Shown piece by piece: positions 23,344 to 36,125 of a stretch of DNA of 64,000 nt. Within the stretch, counting starts at the first letter, position 1; every line of letters begins with the position of its first letter. The DNA comes from Tamarix chinensis (Eukaryota; Streptophyta; Magnoliopsida; Caryophyllales; Tamaricaceae), in the NCBI GenBank assembly GCA_030549775.1, contig CM060181.1:57347701-57411700 (forward strand). The letters run 5' to 3'. The position numbers and the translations under genes are program-made. The notes beneath the pieces are model-generated. The model was not told the origin of the DNA, searched no databases, and was given only the letters and a program-made list of their open reading frames with translations.

Positions 23344-24023
23344 TTCTCCCCAAGTTGAGATGAATTTGCCCTCAAATTTTCATCAGTATAATAAGGAGAC
23401 AAATCACCAACATTAAAAGTTCTTGAAATTCTACCATAATGGTCTAGGAGTTCAAGTTCATAAGCATTATCCCCAAACTTTCTCAGTATTTTAAATGGTC
23501 CATCAGCTCTTGGCATTAGTTTATTTTTACGTAAATTAGAAAATCTTTCTTTATGCAAATGTAACCAAACTAAGTCACCAGGAGAAAACACATGAGGGTT
23601 TCTATGCTTATTTGCTTGAGCTTTATACTTGGCATTAGCTTTTTCAATGTTATTTTTGATTTTCTCATGAAGTTGTTGAAAGAATTTTACTCTATCTTTG
23701 GCTTCATAATTGTGTAACTCACCTTCTTTCAAAGAAACCATATTAATAGGCATGTGTGGATTCACTCCATACACCACCTCAAACGAAATAGTTTGAGTAG
23801 TACTAGATGGACTCCGATTATAAGCAAACTCTACATGAGCTAACTTAACATCCCAATCTTTAGTACTCTTATTAACTAAACCTCTTAATAATGTACCAAG
23901 AGTTCTATTAGTTACCTCAGTTTGACCGTCGATTTGTGGATGATGCGAAGTGCTAAATAACAATTTAGTACCAAGCATATGCCATACATTTTTCCAAAAT
24001 AGCTCATAAACTTGACATCCCAA
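23151..24023 (-). pseudogene. Integrase C-terminal half, extending into the 3-prime LTR
   Basis: The 290-codon frame includes HHPQIDGQTEVTNRTLGTLL, FAYNRSPSSTTQTISFEVVY, FSPGDLVWLHLHKERFSNLR and RISRTFNVGDLSPYYTDENL. Translation crosses the PPT and continues 193 bp into the LTR, ending at 23151 with a tail of about 70 residues. The style fits CRM-type integrases without a classical chromodomain. The N-terminal half of integrase is in an overlapping frame (24430-23912), so a frameshift separates them. Confidence 0.85.
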
Positions 24024-24430
24024 TGTGAAACTATGGTTTTAGGCACACCATGAAGTTTAACAACCTCTCTAAAATACAAGTCAGCAACATACGTGGCATC
24101 ATTGGTTTTATTACATGGAATAAAATGAGTCATTTTAGAAAATCTATCTACCACCACAACAATAGAATCTTTACCATGTTGCGTTCTTGGTAACCCTAGG
24201 ATAAATTCCATAATAACTCCTTCCCATGGTTTATCAGGAACGGATAAAGGTTTGTATAAGCCTTTATGAAAGTAACTTTTACATTTTTGACATGTAGAAC
24301 ATCTATTTATCGTGGCTTGTACATTTTTAACCATTCGTGGCCAATAGAAATTTTCTTGCAATAGTTCCATAGTCTTATGTATACCAAAATGTGCCACAAT
24401 ACTACCTTCATGTATTTCTTTGATTAGCAT
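23912..24430 (-). pseudogene. Integrase zinc finger and core
   Basis: The 172-codon frame has the zinc region (AHFGIHKTMELLQENFYWPR then CSTCQKCK) and the core (EFILGLPRTQHGKDSIVVVV, DRFSKMTHFIPC, YFREVVKLHGVP). Two catalytic positions are altered: the usual MDF reads MEF and the usual SDRD reads SHWD. The frame overlaps the next one, showing a frameshift. Integration activity is not expected. Confidence 0.85.
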
Positions 24431-24465
24431 GTCTTGAATATTAGATCTAGGAATACAAAGTTTAT

Positions 24466-24687
24466 TTAGTCTAAAAAAAATCCATCTTGTATGACATAAT
24501 TTCCATGGTATCCACTTTCTTTACATGCACTAAACATGTCCTTAAAATCTTCATCTTTAGGATATAAGTCTTTTAACATTTCAAAGCCTAAGATTTTTGC
24601 ATCCATAATAACAAGTAATGTAGATCTACAAGAAAGAGCATCGACGACTACATTTTCTTTTCCATATAAATGTTTGATAGAGAACAA
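24466..24687 (-). pseudogene. RNase H to integrase connector
   Basis: A 73-codon frame with FSIKHLYGKENVVVDALSCR, in which the usual NVVADALSRR motif is kept with small changes, and FEMLKDLYPKDEDFKDMF. It joins RNase H to integrase and is separated from both by stops or frameshifts. Confidence 0.8.
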
Positions 24688-24693
24688 AAAGGA

Positions 24694-25404
24694 TTATAAG
24701 AAACTTACCCACTTTTCATGTCTCAGATTTACATTCTTTTGACTATGTAAGTATTTTAAACTTTCATGATCCGAAAGTAATACAAAGGGTTTTGGTCTTA
24801 GATAATAACTCCATGTCTCTAGACTCCGTATGATGGCAAAGAATTCCTTGTCATAAGTTGAATAGTTAAGTTTGGCTCCATTCAACTTTTCAGAGAAGAA
24901 TGCTATAGGTTTCTTTTCTTGGGAAAGTACTCCTCCTATTCCAACTCCACTAGCATCACAAGTTACTTTAAAAAGAAGATTAAAGTTGGGTAAGGATAGA
25001 ATAGGGGCATCACAAAGTTTAGTTTTGAGGGTTTCAAAGGCTTGAGTATCTTCTTGTCCCCAATAAAATTCACCCTTTTTCATGAGTCGAGTAATAGGTG
25101 TAGCTATAGTAGAAAAATCCTTAATGAATCTTCTATAGAAACTAGCTAATCCATGAAAACTTCTAACATCATGAACATTTTTAGGGATAGACCATTCTTT
25201 GATAGCTTTAATCTTATTAGGATCTACTTTAATACCTTCTCCACTAATAATATAGCCTAGGAAAACTACACTTGGAAGCATAAAATCACATTTCTCAAGT
25301 TTTCCATATAGTTCAGCTTTCCTTAGCTTATCAAACAATTTTCTTAAATGCACTAGGTGATCATAACCATTTTTGCTATACACAAGAATATCATCTAAAT
25401 ACAC
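24694..25404 (-). pseudogene. Reverse transcriptase palm and RNase H
   Basis: The 236-codon frame begins at the RT catalytic motif YLDDILVYS (both Asp residues intact), continues with [18 protein letters not shown] and [18 protein letters not shown], then RNase H with [37 protein letters not shown] and [14 protein letters not shown]. It ends at WVSFL. A stop between 25429 and 25404 separates it from the RT fingers. Confidence 0.9.
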
Positions 25405-25428
25405 AACAATGAAATGACCAAGGAAAAG

Positions 25429-25770
25429 TCATAGAACTTCATTCATAGGTCTCATAAACGAGCTAGGTGCATTACATAACCCAAAAGGCATAACCATCCA
25501 CTCATAGGGACCATATTTAGTTTTAAAAGCAGTTTTCCATTCGTCTCCATCTCTAATCCTTAATTGATGATATTCACTTCTCAAATCAATTTTGGAAAAT
25601 ACTTGTGCACCACAAAGTTCATCAAGCATATCATTTAACTTAGGTATAGGAAAACGATATTTGATAGTAATGTTATTCACTGCCCTAGAATCTATACACA
25701 TACGCCAAGTACCATCTTTTTTAGGCACTAGTAAAGCAGGAACACTATAAGGACTCGTACTTTCTCTCAT
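25429..25770 (-). pseudogene. Reverse transcriptase fingers and palm
   Basis: The 113-codon frame reads [60 protein letters not shown] and [20 protein letters not shown]. This is the conserved N-terminal half of Ty3 RT, with the catalytic Asp of SKIDLRS present. It continues into the next frame at 25404 after a short gap with a stop. Confidence 0.9.
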
Positions 25771-25803
25771 AAATAATTTATCTATAAGCCCTTGGATTTG
25801 TTT

Positions 25804-26649
25804 CTATAATTCCTTAGCTTCCTCTAGGTTACATCTATAAGTTGGTTTATTTGGAATAGGCATACCAGGAACAAGATCAATGACATGTTCTACACCTCTT
25901 TTAGGTGGTAATCCAGGAGGTAAATTATTAGGAAATACATCATTATATTCATCAAGCAACTTTGTTAGATTAGGATTTTCAATTTTTTGCTTCTCAGGGT
26001 TAGAATCTTTAGAAACTAAAGCATACCAAATTCCTTCTTCTTCTATGCATTTTTCCATAGCCTTTTCATGTAAAAATAATCTTTTTTTGTCATCATTTAA
26101 AGGCATATGATCACACAAAGAAGGTGTCAATCTATAAAAATGCTTTTCTTTTTCCACCACATATTCATTTTTTACCCCATCATGAGTTTCTTTTCTATCA
26201 TATTGCCATGGTCTTCCTAAAATTAATCCACAAGCATCCATAGGCAAAACGCCACATAGAATTTCATCATGATAGTCTCTAATATAAAATGTGATTAAGG
26301 TTCTTTTGTTTACTTTAGCTCCTTTATCTTTATTTAGCCATTGTAAAGAATAGGGTTTAGGATGATTAGTAGTTTCTAAACCAATTTTCTTAACCATTGC
26401 TTCACTAGAAACATTCCTACATAAACCACTATCAATTATGAGTCTACAAACCATGTCACCTATTTTACACTTAGTCTTAAAAATTTTCTCTCTGTGAGTA
26501 GGTGTCATAGTAGGATGGATTTGTAACACTCTTTGAATTAAAAAACATGGATCTCCTTCTTCTTCATCCATGGTTAATATTTCATTAGGAGATTCAATTT
26601 CTAAATTCTCATCATCACTAAATGGTTCCATGTTTTCTATTTCATACAA
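25804..26649 (-). pseudogene. Aspartic protease and RT linker
   Basis: The 281-codon frame contains RLIIDSGLCRNVSSEAMVKK with the D-S-G active site intact, HPKPYSLQWLNKDKGAKV, GVLPMDACGLILGRPWQYDR and the RT linker NDVFPNNLPPGLPPKRGVEH. An acidic segment (EIENMEPFSDDENLEIESP) precedes the protease, as in related elements. It is the longest intact part of this polyprotein. Confidence 0.9.
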
Positions 26650-26658
26650 GGTTAAGGC

Positions 26659-27698
26659 TTATTGGTTAGGACAATATCTAGCAAAATATCCATATCCTTT
26701 ACATTTAAAACATTGTTTATTTTCCATTTCAACTACCTTATTTTTACCTTTATTATCTCGATTATTCTTTTTATCATATGAAGATGTTGATTTAGGTGTA
26801 AAGGTGTTAGAATAGGGTTTAGTTGAAGTTGAAACATTAGACTTAACATAGGCTTTAGTTGATTTAGTTTGTCTTTCAAATTTTAAAGGAAAATTAATCA
26901 ATTCATCAAGAGAATCATAAGACTCATGTCAACTTTATCTCTTGTCAAATTATTCAAGCCACCTAAGTATATAGCACACTTTTGTTCCTTCTTTATTGAA
27001 CATCACAAATAAGGGCTAGTTTCTCAAATTCTCTAGTGTATTCTTCTACACTAAATAAGCCTTGCCTTAGATTTGTTCTTTTCACATACATATATTGCTC
27101 ATACTCTCTAGGCACAAATTTTTTTCTTAGGTGTTTCTTAAGTTTTTCCTAAGATTTTATCTTTGATTTCTCTTGTTCTTCTTAAATTATCATACCAAAT
27201 TCTAGCAAACTTTTTGAACTTAAGAGTAGCTAGCTTGCATTTTATCTCATCATGATACTCTCAAAATTCAAAGATAGTTTTAATTTCATGCAACCAATCA
27301 AAGAATAACTCCACATTCAAATTGCCATAAAATTCAGGAAGGTCCAGTTTAATACCTTGATCTTCATGGTAAGCATGTCTTACTTGGAATGTATGTGGTC
27401 TTCTTTGGTTGCTTGAGCCAAAGGAGCTCATCTCATCTTCTCCATCTTCATTGTGATGCATGTTTGAATATCCACGCCCACCTTTTGCATGGAAGATATG
27501 CTTCATATTTCCTTCTACACTATCGTGTGTGGTCTCCATGCGATTTTGCCATGGTCGATGCGCCTCTTGATCGGCTAGTTTTGCTTCCACACTTTGTAGC
27601 TAGTGTTGAAGTGTGGTTTGATTTTGTAATTGAGCATCCATTAGTCTGGTTAGAATCTTAATAGACTCTACCAAGGAAAAAACTTCTTCACTATCCAT
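26659..27698 (-). pseudogene. Gag protein, disrupted
   Basis: Gag probably starts at the Met of MDSEEVFSLVESIK (27698). It continues through EAKLADQEAHRPWQNRMETT and LDLPEFYGNLNVELFFDWLH (27590-27261), then stop-ridden text to 26901, and ends in a nucleocapsid knuckle QCFKCKGYGYFARYCPNQ. The expected CCHC pattern has Tyr in place of His, explicable by one C-to-T change. At least three interruptions make it non-functional. Confidence 0.85.
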
Positions 27699-28568
27699 GG
27701 TGAAGGGTGACACACACCTCTTTCTTTGCACAAAAGGATTCCACAAAATGTGTATGTGCTGGAATTTCCTTGCAACCAAACAAGACACAAATATTTTGCC
27801 AATTCACAAACAATTTGAAGAGCGCTACCTACTGTCTTGATCATGCACAAATAAGGGAAATGTAGCCATAAGAAATAACAACATGCACGCAGGAACCAAA
27901 GGGTTGGAAGATATTCTTCTTAGGTGGTTCAAAAATCAGCCACATAAAATAATGATTTCTGTCGATTGTTTCTTCAACACATAAAGGTCTTCACGTTGAA
28001 GATTATAGGGTTGTGCACCATAGAAGATGTGGAGAAGACAAATAAGGAGAGTATGGACTAGAATTGGAGAGGAAATGGATTGGACCAAGTTGAGACACAT
28101 TCAAAAATTTAGCAACCTGCAAATTGGATGACGTTACTAGGGTTCGGGGTTTTTTTCTTACTAGAGTTGGTATGTAAGATAAGGAAATGGAAATGGGTGG
28201 ATAAAATTATGTATAATAGGACAAATGGGGATAGAAAAAAAATAGAAAGGGATGGTGGAAAATGGAAGCAAAGGCTCGAAGTGAACCAAGAAAACAAACA
28301 GGTGCAGTTCGGCTGAGTAAGGAAATGCTAGACGAGGATTTCAGGATTGCTGTATGACTGTGAGAAAAATGCAACAAGATTGTTGCAAGAATTTAATATC
28401 TTCAATCAAGATTGATCTTGAATATCCAAGAACAAGTTGAATATGCAAAAAATGGGGAAAGAACACGCCTGTTCTTAGGGTTTTTCTTGCAAAACTCAAA
28501 GGATGTAGCTGCTGGTTGAATTTAGGAAGAATTTGTTATTGCATGCACTGGAGATAAGGGAATGTCGA

Positions 28569-28580
28569 GCTTTGATACCA
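28569..28580 (-). other. Primer-binding site of CRM-like element
   Basis: Minus-strand TGGTATCAAAGC, five bases after the 5-prime LTR end, resembles the initiator-Met PBS TGGTATCAGAGC with one mismatch. Confidence 0.75.
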
Positions 28581-28585
28581 AAATT

Positions 28586-29416
28586 TGATGTGAATTAAAG
28601 TGGAGGGAAGTGTTGGATCAATTATTCCATGAGTTTGAATCCAGCTAGTTGAATCTCAAAGAGGAAAACATGTCTTATTGCAGGTTACACTCGAATGGAA
28701 GTGACAAAGTGACGCTGGTTGCTTTGAATGATATCAATCATTCAAAGGCTCAAAGGATGAAGGATAAACCCTAGGTTTTTCCTTGATCAAATGAGTCTTG
28801 GAAGGGAGAATACACGCAGAAAATATGGATAGATTCTAAGCTCAAAAAATTCTATTATTTCTTCATTATTCTCGACGTGTACAAGTAGATATATATATAT
28901 AAGGGAGGGAGACTCGAATACATGCCTAAATGAGCCGAGTTCCCCCTTAATTCAAGCCCATTTAATCACTTGAATTCAGCCCATATAACATCTAAGATTA
29001 ATCATAATATCATCGTCTAAATGATACCAATGACTAACATTACAAAGCTATACAATCAACTATGATACATATATGAAATTACATCAAACCCTAACTTACA
29101 TAAAATACACTTAGGGTTTACAACAAGTTAATATAAATAATGATAATCATCACCATATCTTCTTGTTGTAAAGTATCATCCCATTTATGCCATAGTCTTG
29201 CATGCTTTGAATGCTCGTATACTTAAAGATGTGTTAACATCTTCTCCTTGCAAATATGTAACATACATGCAAGAATATCTTGAAGTGTTTTCAATACCAA
29301 GCATAGACATATTATCAAGAACATTTAATATGATTGGATCTAATATTAAGAAAGCTAATTCTTCCTTACCTTGAGAATCAATAGGAATATGAGAATCATT
29401 AGATGCTCTCGCATCA
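28586..29416 (-). repeat. 5-prime LTR of CRM-like element
   Basis: 831 bp, TGATG...CATCA, matching 22516-23343; followed by TSD copy AGAAG (29417-29421). A short dinucleotide run TATATATATATA lies at about 28890. Confidence 0.9.
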
Positions 29417-29421
29417 AGAAG

Positions 29422-30007
29422 TGATCCTTGGTCCTATAGAGATAATCTAGTATTTTTTTTGTCTCGTTTAAATTATACTCTACTTATATCTTGTAAGAAA
29501 ATTATGTCAACATAGTTGTTTACTAATATGTACTTATTTAACATGCCATTTTTTTTCTTAGTGGATTCGATTCCTAATAAGCATTATGTTGGCACTTTTT
29601 TTCCCTTCAAAATAAGTGTAATTTTGAAATTTTATTGCAAAAGCTCAGTGTTCTTACTTGCTCCTGCTCATCATTTTTTTCAATTACAAACATCATTTAT
29701 TAAGATACATTTAATAAGGACATATTTGATGATATGTATTTTTTTTCAAATAAGAGTAAAAAAAATATAAAATGATATTTATTTTGATGTAATAATAGTT
29801 GGCACAATGATAAAAAAAATATACTTATTTAATAAAAATATAATAAAAAAATTAAATGTAAAACTACATTTTTTAATAACATCAATTAATATTTTGTAAT
29901 CTTTATAAATAAGAAAAATGGACTATTTTTGTTTTTTTAATAAGGTGAGTAACTAATGTTGGTAAAAAAAGGCTTAATATTTCTAAATCAATATAAATAA
30001 CAATAAC

Positions 30008-30072
<65 letters not shown>

Positions 30073-31550
30073 TGGGATGTGGCGACTAGCGAGTAACTAA
30101 TGCCAATGGGGCAAACAAAAAAAGGCTTTAATATTTCTTAATTGATGTATATAACAAAATTGGACTTTTTTTTAATAATAACTAATTCTAGTGGCATTAA
30201 AAAAAACTTAGCATGGTTAATCATACAAGAAAGAAGGAAAAGTCTTTGATTAGGGGATATTATGAGAATAGGGTAATTAGCCTGATGATTGAATGAGGTG
30301 TAAATGCAACAAAAAAAATGAAAAATGGAAGTAAAAAAGAGAGAGACTTGCAAGCGATATCTTAAAGACTGATATTGGACCATGCACATAACTTACCCTA
30401 TATAAGCCCCATCACCTAGTAGCCATGTTAGAACCATGTAGACCACATGACTTGTCTATTTTTAAGTTTCAAAATTATTAACAAGAGAATTATCAACTAG
30501 AGGAGTTGTAGTAGGAAAAATGGTGCATAGAATAAAAACTTATAAATCTCATACATCATATACCCCTATGTTTAGATAGTTGCTTATTCCCAAGCAACAA
30601 AAGAAAATCAAGAAGTACAATTGACACAAGTTCTAATCAACAAGAATTGTAAGATTGGATTTGTTCATTCATCATCGTTAACAATGCATTTTGAATCAAA
30701 ACAATTGTATAAATCACAAGATAAAAATATTCGAAAATATTTTGGATTACTCATCTAACATACCAAAGCAACAATTATATCAAAACAGTTCATGTTTATT
30801 CCACAGAATATGTTAATGTGAGATTTGGGAAAAAGTAGAGAGTAACAAAATAAATACCAAAGGGTGTTCTCCAAACACAAACCATCTATTTTTTCTTACT
30901 TTCTAAAATATGCTATGTTACCTCGTAGGAGTTTTTTGTTCTAGAATAAAATTGATATGATAAAACCCGTTAAGTCGTGTGACCCAACTTCTCCTTCTTC
31001 TCCATAAAATTCTACATTATTAGAGAATTATATTTTTGTGTAATTGGTTGATTAATTTTTTTATCATTTAATAAATATTTCTATTTTTTCTGCAGTCGTT
31101 ATATTTTGTGATTGGTCTATCAATTATTCACCACTTTATTAATTATGATTTTGGTTTGGATTCATTTAATCCATATTTTTCTACAACAATACTAGAGTGA
31201 AAAAAATGACATATTAACTTCTTCGTGCTTCTATCATTATATTGTGTCTTTCTTTTTCCTCTAAATTTTTATATAATTACAAAAAATGACACTTATTTAC
31301 ACAATTTTTCATCAATATACTACAAGGTGCTATCGGCACTATGATATAAATTGTGTTATTAGTGGCAACGAATATCATGCATGCACTTATGTCATGAATT
31401 TTATAAATCTTTAGAATCAATTATTTTTATTTTTAATCATTACAATTTAAAAAATTTAAAATCAAATGGTTGAAAATTTTCATCCTACAAATAAAAATCT
31501 ATATTAATATATTTTAAACATAAAAATGCACATTTTTATATGAAGATATA
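29422..31550. other. AT-rich intergenic DNA with (TTA)n microsatellite
   Basis: No gene is supported; short frames here have no recognisable motifs. A perfect TTA/TAT trinucleotide run of about 20 units lies at 30010-30071. Flanking sequences repeat loosely: GTAACTAATG occurs before and after the run (29949 and 30091), followed by AAAAAAGGCTT-like text, suggesting a small local duplication. Confidence 0.6.
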
Positions 31551-32397
31551 CACATACTATTATATTACACATTTTTCTCATGAAAATGTACCTCTTTTAG
31601 AATATAAATGTAAACCTTTTAGTATACAAATATACATATTATAAAAATGCACATGTGAAAATATACATTTTTTATAAGAATACATTTTTTGTGATAAAAT
31701 ACAAATATTCCATAATCTAATTCCACACTTTTTATTTATACAACTGCTAAGAGAAATTACACAAATCTTGAATATAAAAATACACATTTTTTAGTGTTAG
31801 AATACACATATTTTACAATAAAACTACGTATATTTCATTTCTACTATACATCTTTTAAGACAAGAATACACATCTTCTGTAATAATAATACATATATTCT
31901 TTTGGCATAAGAATATACAAATCTTCCACTACTATAATACTCATCTTTCATTGCAATAATACAGATTTTTTATTACTACAATAAATATATTCCAAAAAAA
32001 TAATATATGTTTTCTTCCAACACAAAAATATGCATATTTTAGATCTTAAATAATACACATATTCTATGAAAAGTATATATACATCATCCTCACTGCTTTT
32101 TACAAACATATGTTGGAAATGCACATGCCTTAGATAACTCATGTTCTTTCATTTATATAAATTTAAGGTGGAAATACACGATCTTTATTCTCTCTGAACA
32201 TGAAATACACATTTTCCATCAAAAGGATACATATCATCTATTTTATACATTATAAGAATTGAAAATAAAATTACAATCCATGAAAAAATAGGAGGACACT
32301 TCCTATGGATTAAGTTTGAGCACTGCACACATCATTCTATTAAAAATTAAACGTTACATCTAGATTTTCCTTCTATACAAGATCAATGATTTATAAA
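31550..32397. repeat. TACACAT-rich MFS upstream region, copy 2 (left part)
   Basis: Matches about 14745-15583 in the same orientation, including the order of landmarks: ATTACACATT, CTGCTAAGAGAAA, CATTCTATTAAAAATTA and CCTTCTATACAAGATCA. The TATA candidate of copy 1 (TATATAAG) reads TATACAAG here. Homology ends at 32397 where a MITE begins and resumes at 48430. Not a gene by itself. Confidence 0.85.
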
Positions 32398-32659
32398 GGT
32401 CTTGTTTTGTTTTACTTAAGAAAAATAGTTTTTAATGAAAGTAGTTATAAAAGTAATTTTTGATTAGCATTATTGTTTGGAACAACTTGTATAGAATTAA
32501 TACTAAAAGAATTACTTATCAAAGTTGCTTTTTAAAAGTAGAATTTTGGAAGTAGATAGGTACCTACTTCTAGTTTTAGACAAAATTACTTTTTAATGTA
32601 GTAAATTATTTTTTTTACTAAAAAAGTCAATCATAACATGGTAAATGAAAAATAAGACC
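32398..32659. mobile_element. 262-bp MITE, Harbinger/hAT-type uncertain
   Basis: Left end GGTCTTGTTTTGTTTTAC and right end (reverse complement) GGTCTTATTTTTCATTTACC form imperfect terminal inverted repeats. The interior is AT-rich and non-coding, with a palindromic centre (AAGTAGATAGGTACCTACTT). No clean TSD is seen, which fits a location at the edge of a larger insertion. It may be a derivative of the PIF/Harbinger element at 46100-48430, but that link is inference. Confidence 0.5.
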
Positions 32660-34516
32660 CTAAGATGGGGGGAGGGTTTTAACCTAAACCTACGACCTCT
32701 ATCATGTGCATAATAGTGTTAACCTCCATCACCTATTTCCCCTAACCTCCATAATCATTCCTACTTCTTTTTTTTTATCTCCAAACTTCTCCATCTCCAT
32801 CAATTTGTCCCTATCAATCTCTTATTTACCTATTAATTTTGAAAATTGTCTTTATCTTTTCCTTAAGAATCCATATCTAGAATATGATTTGATTATATAT
32901 GGAATTTGAATCTAAAGTTCTAACTTGGTTTTGATGTCAACATTCTCTCTTCTTGATTGTGTGCTCGGTCTTTGACTTGAGATATAGACCCGATTGTTAG
33001 GCTTCAATTTCTCTTCATCTTCAAATTACAAGTTTGTTATGTTATCATTATTCATGTTTTGTTACTTATAATCACATTTGAATTCTATCTATAGTATTGA
33101 TTGTGGTTAATAAGGTTGAAAATGTTAGGCAAAATAGATTTTTAGGAAATATGGGATTTCATATTTTGACAGAAGTTAGTGGATGACTGAGAAACGAAAA
33201 TCTCCATAACAGCTAACATAAGAATTTTTGCATCTCATTTAGAAGATTCAGGTAGCATAAAGTGCTTGCATCTGAATCCTTCTTTCTCTTCCTTCCACCT
33301 TTGTGTGTATGTCTTTCTTTAAGCTCCTCTTAGGTTCTAATTGTTTCTTCTTTTGATGTTGTTCTCGTGCTTCTTGTAGTTCTTGTTGAATTTTATCTAT
33401 GATTACAATATGGAAATATTTGATTTCTGGTGGTTTGTTATTATTGGTGTTGTCATTTGAAGTATGATTGGGGTGGTTTTAGGTATGATTACCATCACCC
33501 ATGTTTCTAATTGTTGATTGTGGTGGTGAGAAAGTAAAGAAATATGGTTGGTGTGGTGCAGAAAACTCCTCTAGTAGTGGTTGCTATAGCTATTAATATA
33601 CATGTTTGCATCAAATAGCTTATATTCTAATATGTATTAAAAATATTTTAATATTTTAGACGAGCCTGCTTTATTCAAGGAGTCCAAATATTTAGGATAG
33701 ACACAGAGGGGTATATGGGGGAAAGATATAGGTTGGGATTGGTACCATCCATTCTTCTTAATTTATACAAAATTTACCACCCGCCCAGGCTTTTCTATTC
33801 TTTGCTATTTCTTCCTCCCATTTTGACATTACTAACATGTCTTGACTTGATAACCTTTTCCTTATTTCTTTGAATAAATTTCTATGACCCCAATCACTCA
33901 TCATGGAAAACTATGGTCTGTCTATAAGATTGGGAACAATGGCAGGTTGTTGGAATAAGGGAGGTGCAAGGTGCTTAATTGGACAAAAATAAATCTAGGA
34001 GATAAATAAGGTGCTTAATTGAAAAGGAAAAAAGAATATTAGGTGGGAAAGCTCAATAGTTATCATTAATTCTATTAAATTTTTGCTTCTTGCTTGCATA
34101 AGAATGTATAGTTATTATCCTGTGATAATAATGTACATGGTTGGACTATTTGTTAGCCGAGAGTTGTTTTTATCTTTGTTAATTTTATATCATGGAAGTT
34201 CATGATAGGTGCAAAATTATCTAATCAGCGGGTAGCGCATGATGTGTGCTTGATACATTCTTGATATAGAGATCATGGAAGTTCCCGATCTCGCATTGGG
34301 TAATGATATATAAGGAGCATATTTTATTGTAATAATAAAATAAAATAAAATAAAATAATGCATGATAATCACAGTATGTTATATTAATTTATTTACCAAA
34401 TATTAGTTATTATATCTAATATTAAATTACGTAGTGATTAGGATGATAAGAGATGTTCAAGGTGAGCATAAGTCGTGTGTGTGTGTGTGTATTGGAATAA
34501 TTCAATAATTTTGTAA

Positions 34517-34552
<36 letters not shown>

Positions 34553-34841
34553 TGTAGTATCTATGACTTCGTCATCGGATATTGTACATTGAACTAAATC
34601 AAAATATCAAACCTTTGTTCAATCATTTGTTGAGGAGGTTAAGAAAGGTAATAGATCTAGTTTAAGTTTGAACAATATTGGATAGTCCAATATTTTTAAT
34701 GGTCTTAATATGCTTGAGACTGTGTGATACCAAAAATTTTAAGTAAAAAATCATTTAACTTCAACAAAAAATGATTACTTAGAATAGGTGAAACTTGAAA
34801 GTAAAACTAGACTTGGAAAAGACCTAATAACAGGTGCAATC
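32660..34841. other. Unassigned AT-rich DNA with microsatellites
   Basis: No gene is supported. Simple repeats: AAAAT run near 34335-34357, GT run at 34470-34490, and TATG run at 34523-34556. The rest is T-rich and has no recognisable motif. It may include the left part of the Harbinger element or a decayed host intron. Confidence 0.5.
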
Positions 34842-35182
34842 TGTAACACTCCTAGTTTTTAAACTAGAAAATTTTAATTTTAAAATAATGTGGAAGCGTT
34901 TGTAAAATAAAACCGGGGAATCTTATTATCACATCAACTTTGAGAGAGGTGTGATTATCACCTAACCCATACCTGATGCAAGGAAAAATGTAACAATAAA
35001 GAAAAGATGCATTCTCCACATTAACATGAAAGAATAAGATAATAAAGATGAGAACAACATTATAGATATAATAAGTATGATAGTTTTACAAAAAAAAATA
35101 TAGGAAATTGATCCAAGAGCTTAGATAACCAAAAATACTAAAACTTTCCAACATAGTGGGAAAAATACTTACAACTGGTTAG

Positions 35183-35187
35183 CCTAA
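35183..35187. repeat. Target-site duplication CCTAA, left copy
   Basis: CCTAA precedes the left LTR of the TR-GAG-like element and recurs exactly at 41331-41335. Confidence 0.9.
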
Positions 35188-36125
35188 TGGTGTGGCCGTA
35201 GCCGGCACGCAATTTAAACCCTCTGTTGTTAATTGTAGCACTGGTAAATAAAGGTATCGTTCTAGGCTGGGGATTGATAGGGCTCACCTCTATCTAACTA
35301 GCTTAAACTAAAAATAAAAATAAAAAATCCTAAATAACACTAAATAAATAAATAAGAAAAATATAAATGGGGGTTATAAAAATAATAAAGGAGTCAATAG
35401 AATAAAGTAAACTAATAATAAAAATAATGAAAATATGGGAAACTGCAGATATGAGAAACATGTTAGGGAAATAAAAATCCACCACGAGATTAGGTCGTAA
35501 TATAATATTTATTTCTAAGTCATCTTTTAATCATGAGAATGAGATCGACCAAGTTGTACACCAAATGCAGGTCCATACACCTTATATTACTTCCCTTAAT
35601 TAATTAATACGACCACGTGCCTATATTAACCCTATTAAATACTAGCAGTATAGCACCACCTCCAGACGCGCCCTGCGTCTCCCTCGCCACGTCAGCCCTC
35701 AGTCTGCATTTTCTTTTGTTCCGTGCAGTCGATGGAGGTAGCTTCTTTCCACGTCAGCCCTGCGCTGACTCTTCTTTAATTTTTGTTTTTCGTTTTGTGC
35801 GACTTGTTTGGTTTTCGCCGCAGCTTCTTTTCGTTTCAGGCCTTTGGGCCTTCGGCCTTTGGTCGTTGGTCCAAATGTCTTATTTCTTTTTTTTTATTTT
35901 CTTTTATTTAAAAACAAAACCTGCAAAATAAAATTCAATAAATATTAATAAATAATATTTTATTCTAAATTTACTTAATTTATATCATTTTAGCTCAAAT
36001 AATAATATTTATGTAATTTTTACCACTTAAGCATAAAACAATAATTATTCCCCTATATTAGTTAAATAAACTACCAAAAACTAAGATTATAAGGGTATAA
36101 AATGTGTCAAAATATGAACTCATCA
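35188..36125 (-). repeat. 3-prime LTR of TR-GAG-like element, internally deleted
   Basis: 938 bp. It matches the 5-prime LTR at both ends but lacks the 832 bp corresponding to 40033-40864. The join has a 3-bp CCA microhomology (…AGCACCA / CCTCCAG…). Confidence 0.9.

Larger units (their letters stand above)
22516..29416 (-). mobile_element. Complete but mutated CRM-like Ty3 retrotransposon
   Basis: A 6.9-kb element on the minus strand with LTRs at 22516-23343 and 28586-29416 (about 6% different over the first 200 bp by eye), TGATG/CATCA termini, a perfect AGAAG TSD, a PBS beside the right LTR and a PPT (TTGGGGAGAA on the minus strand, 23344-23353). Gag lies at about 27698-26660, protease about 26650-25804, RT 25770-25100, RNase H 25100-24690, integrase 24690-23151. 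RT retains YLDDILVYS. Integrase has lost catalytic residues, the gag knuckle has lost its His, and several frameshifts and stops separate the frames, so it is not autonomous now. Confidence 0.9.

Noticed and set aside
28128..28316. 62-codon frames on both strands in the CRM-like leader
   Set aside because: They lie between PBS and gag start, have no motif, and overlap each other.
30010..30071. CRISPR-like periodic repeat
   Set aside because: It is a plain trinucleotide microsatellite without spacers, in a plant genome.
35617..35931. Reading frame repeated at 35617-35931 and 40847-41116 (CVSLATSALSL)
   Set aside because: The two copies are the two LTRs of one element, so repetition comes from the LTR and gives no support for a protein.
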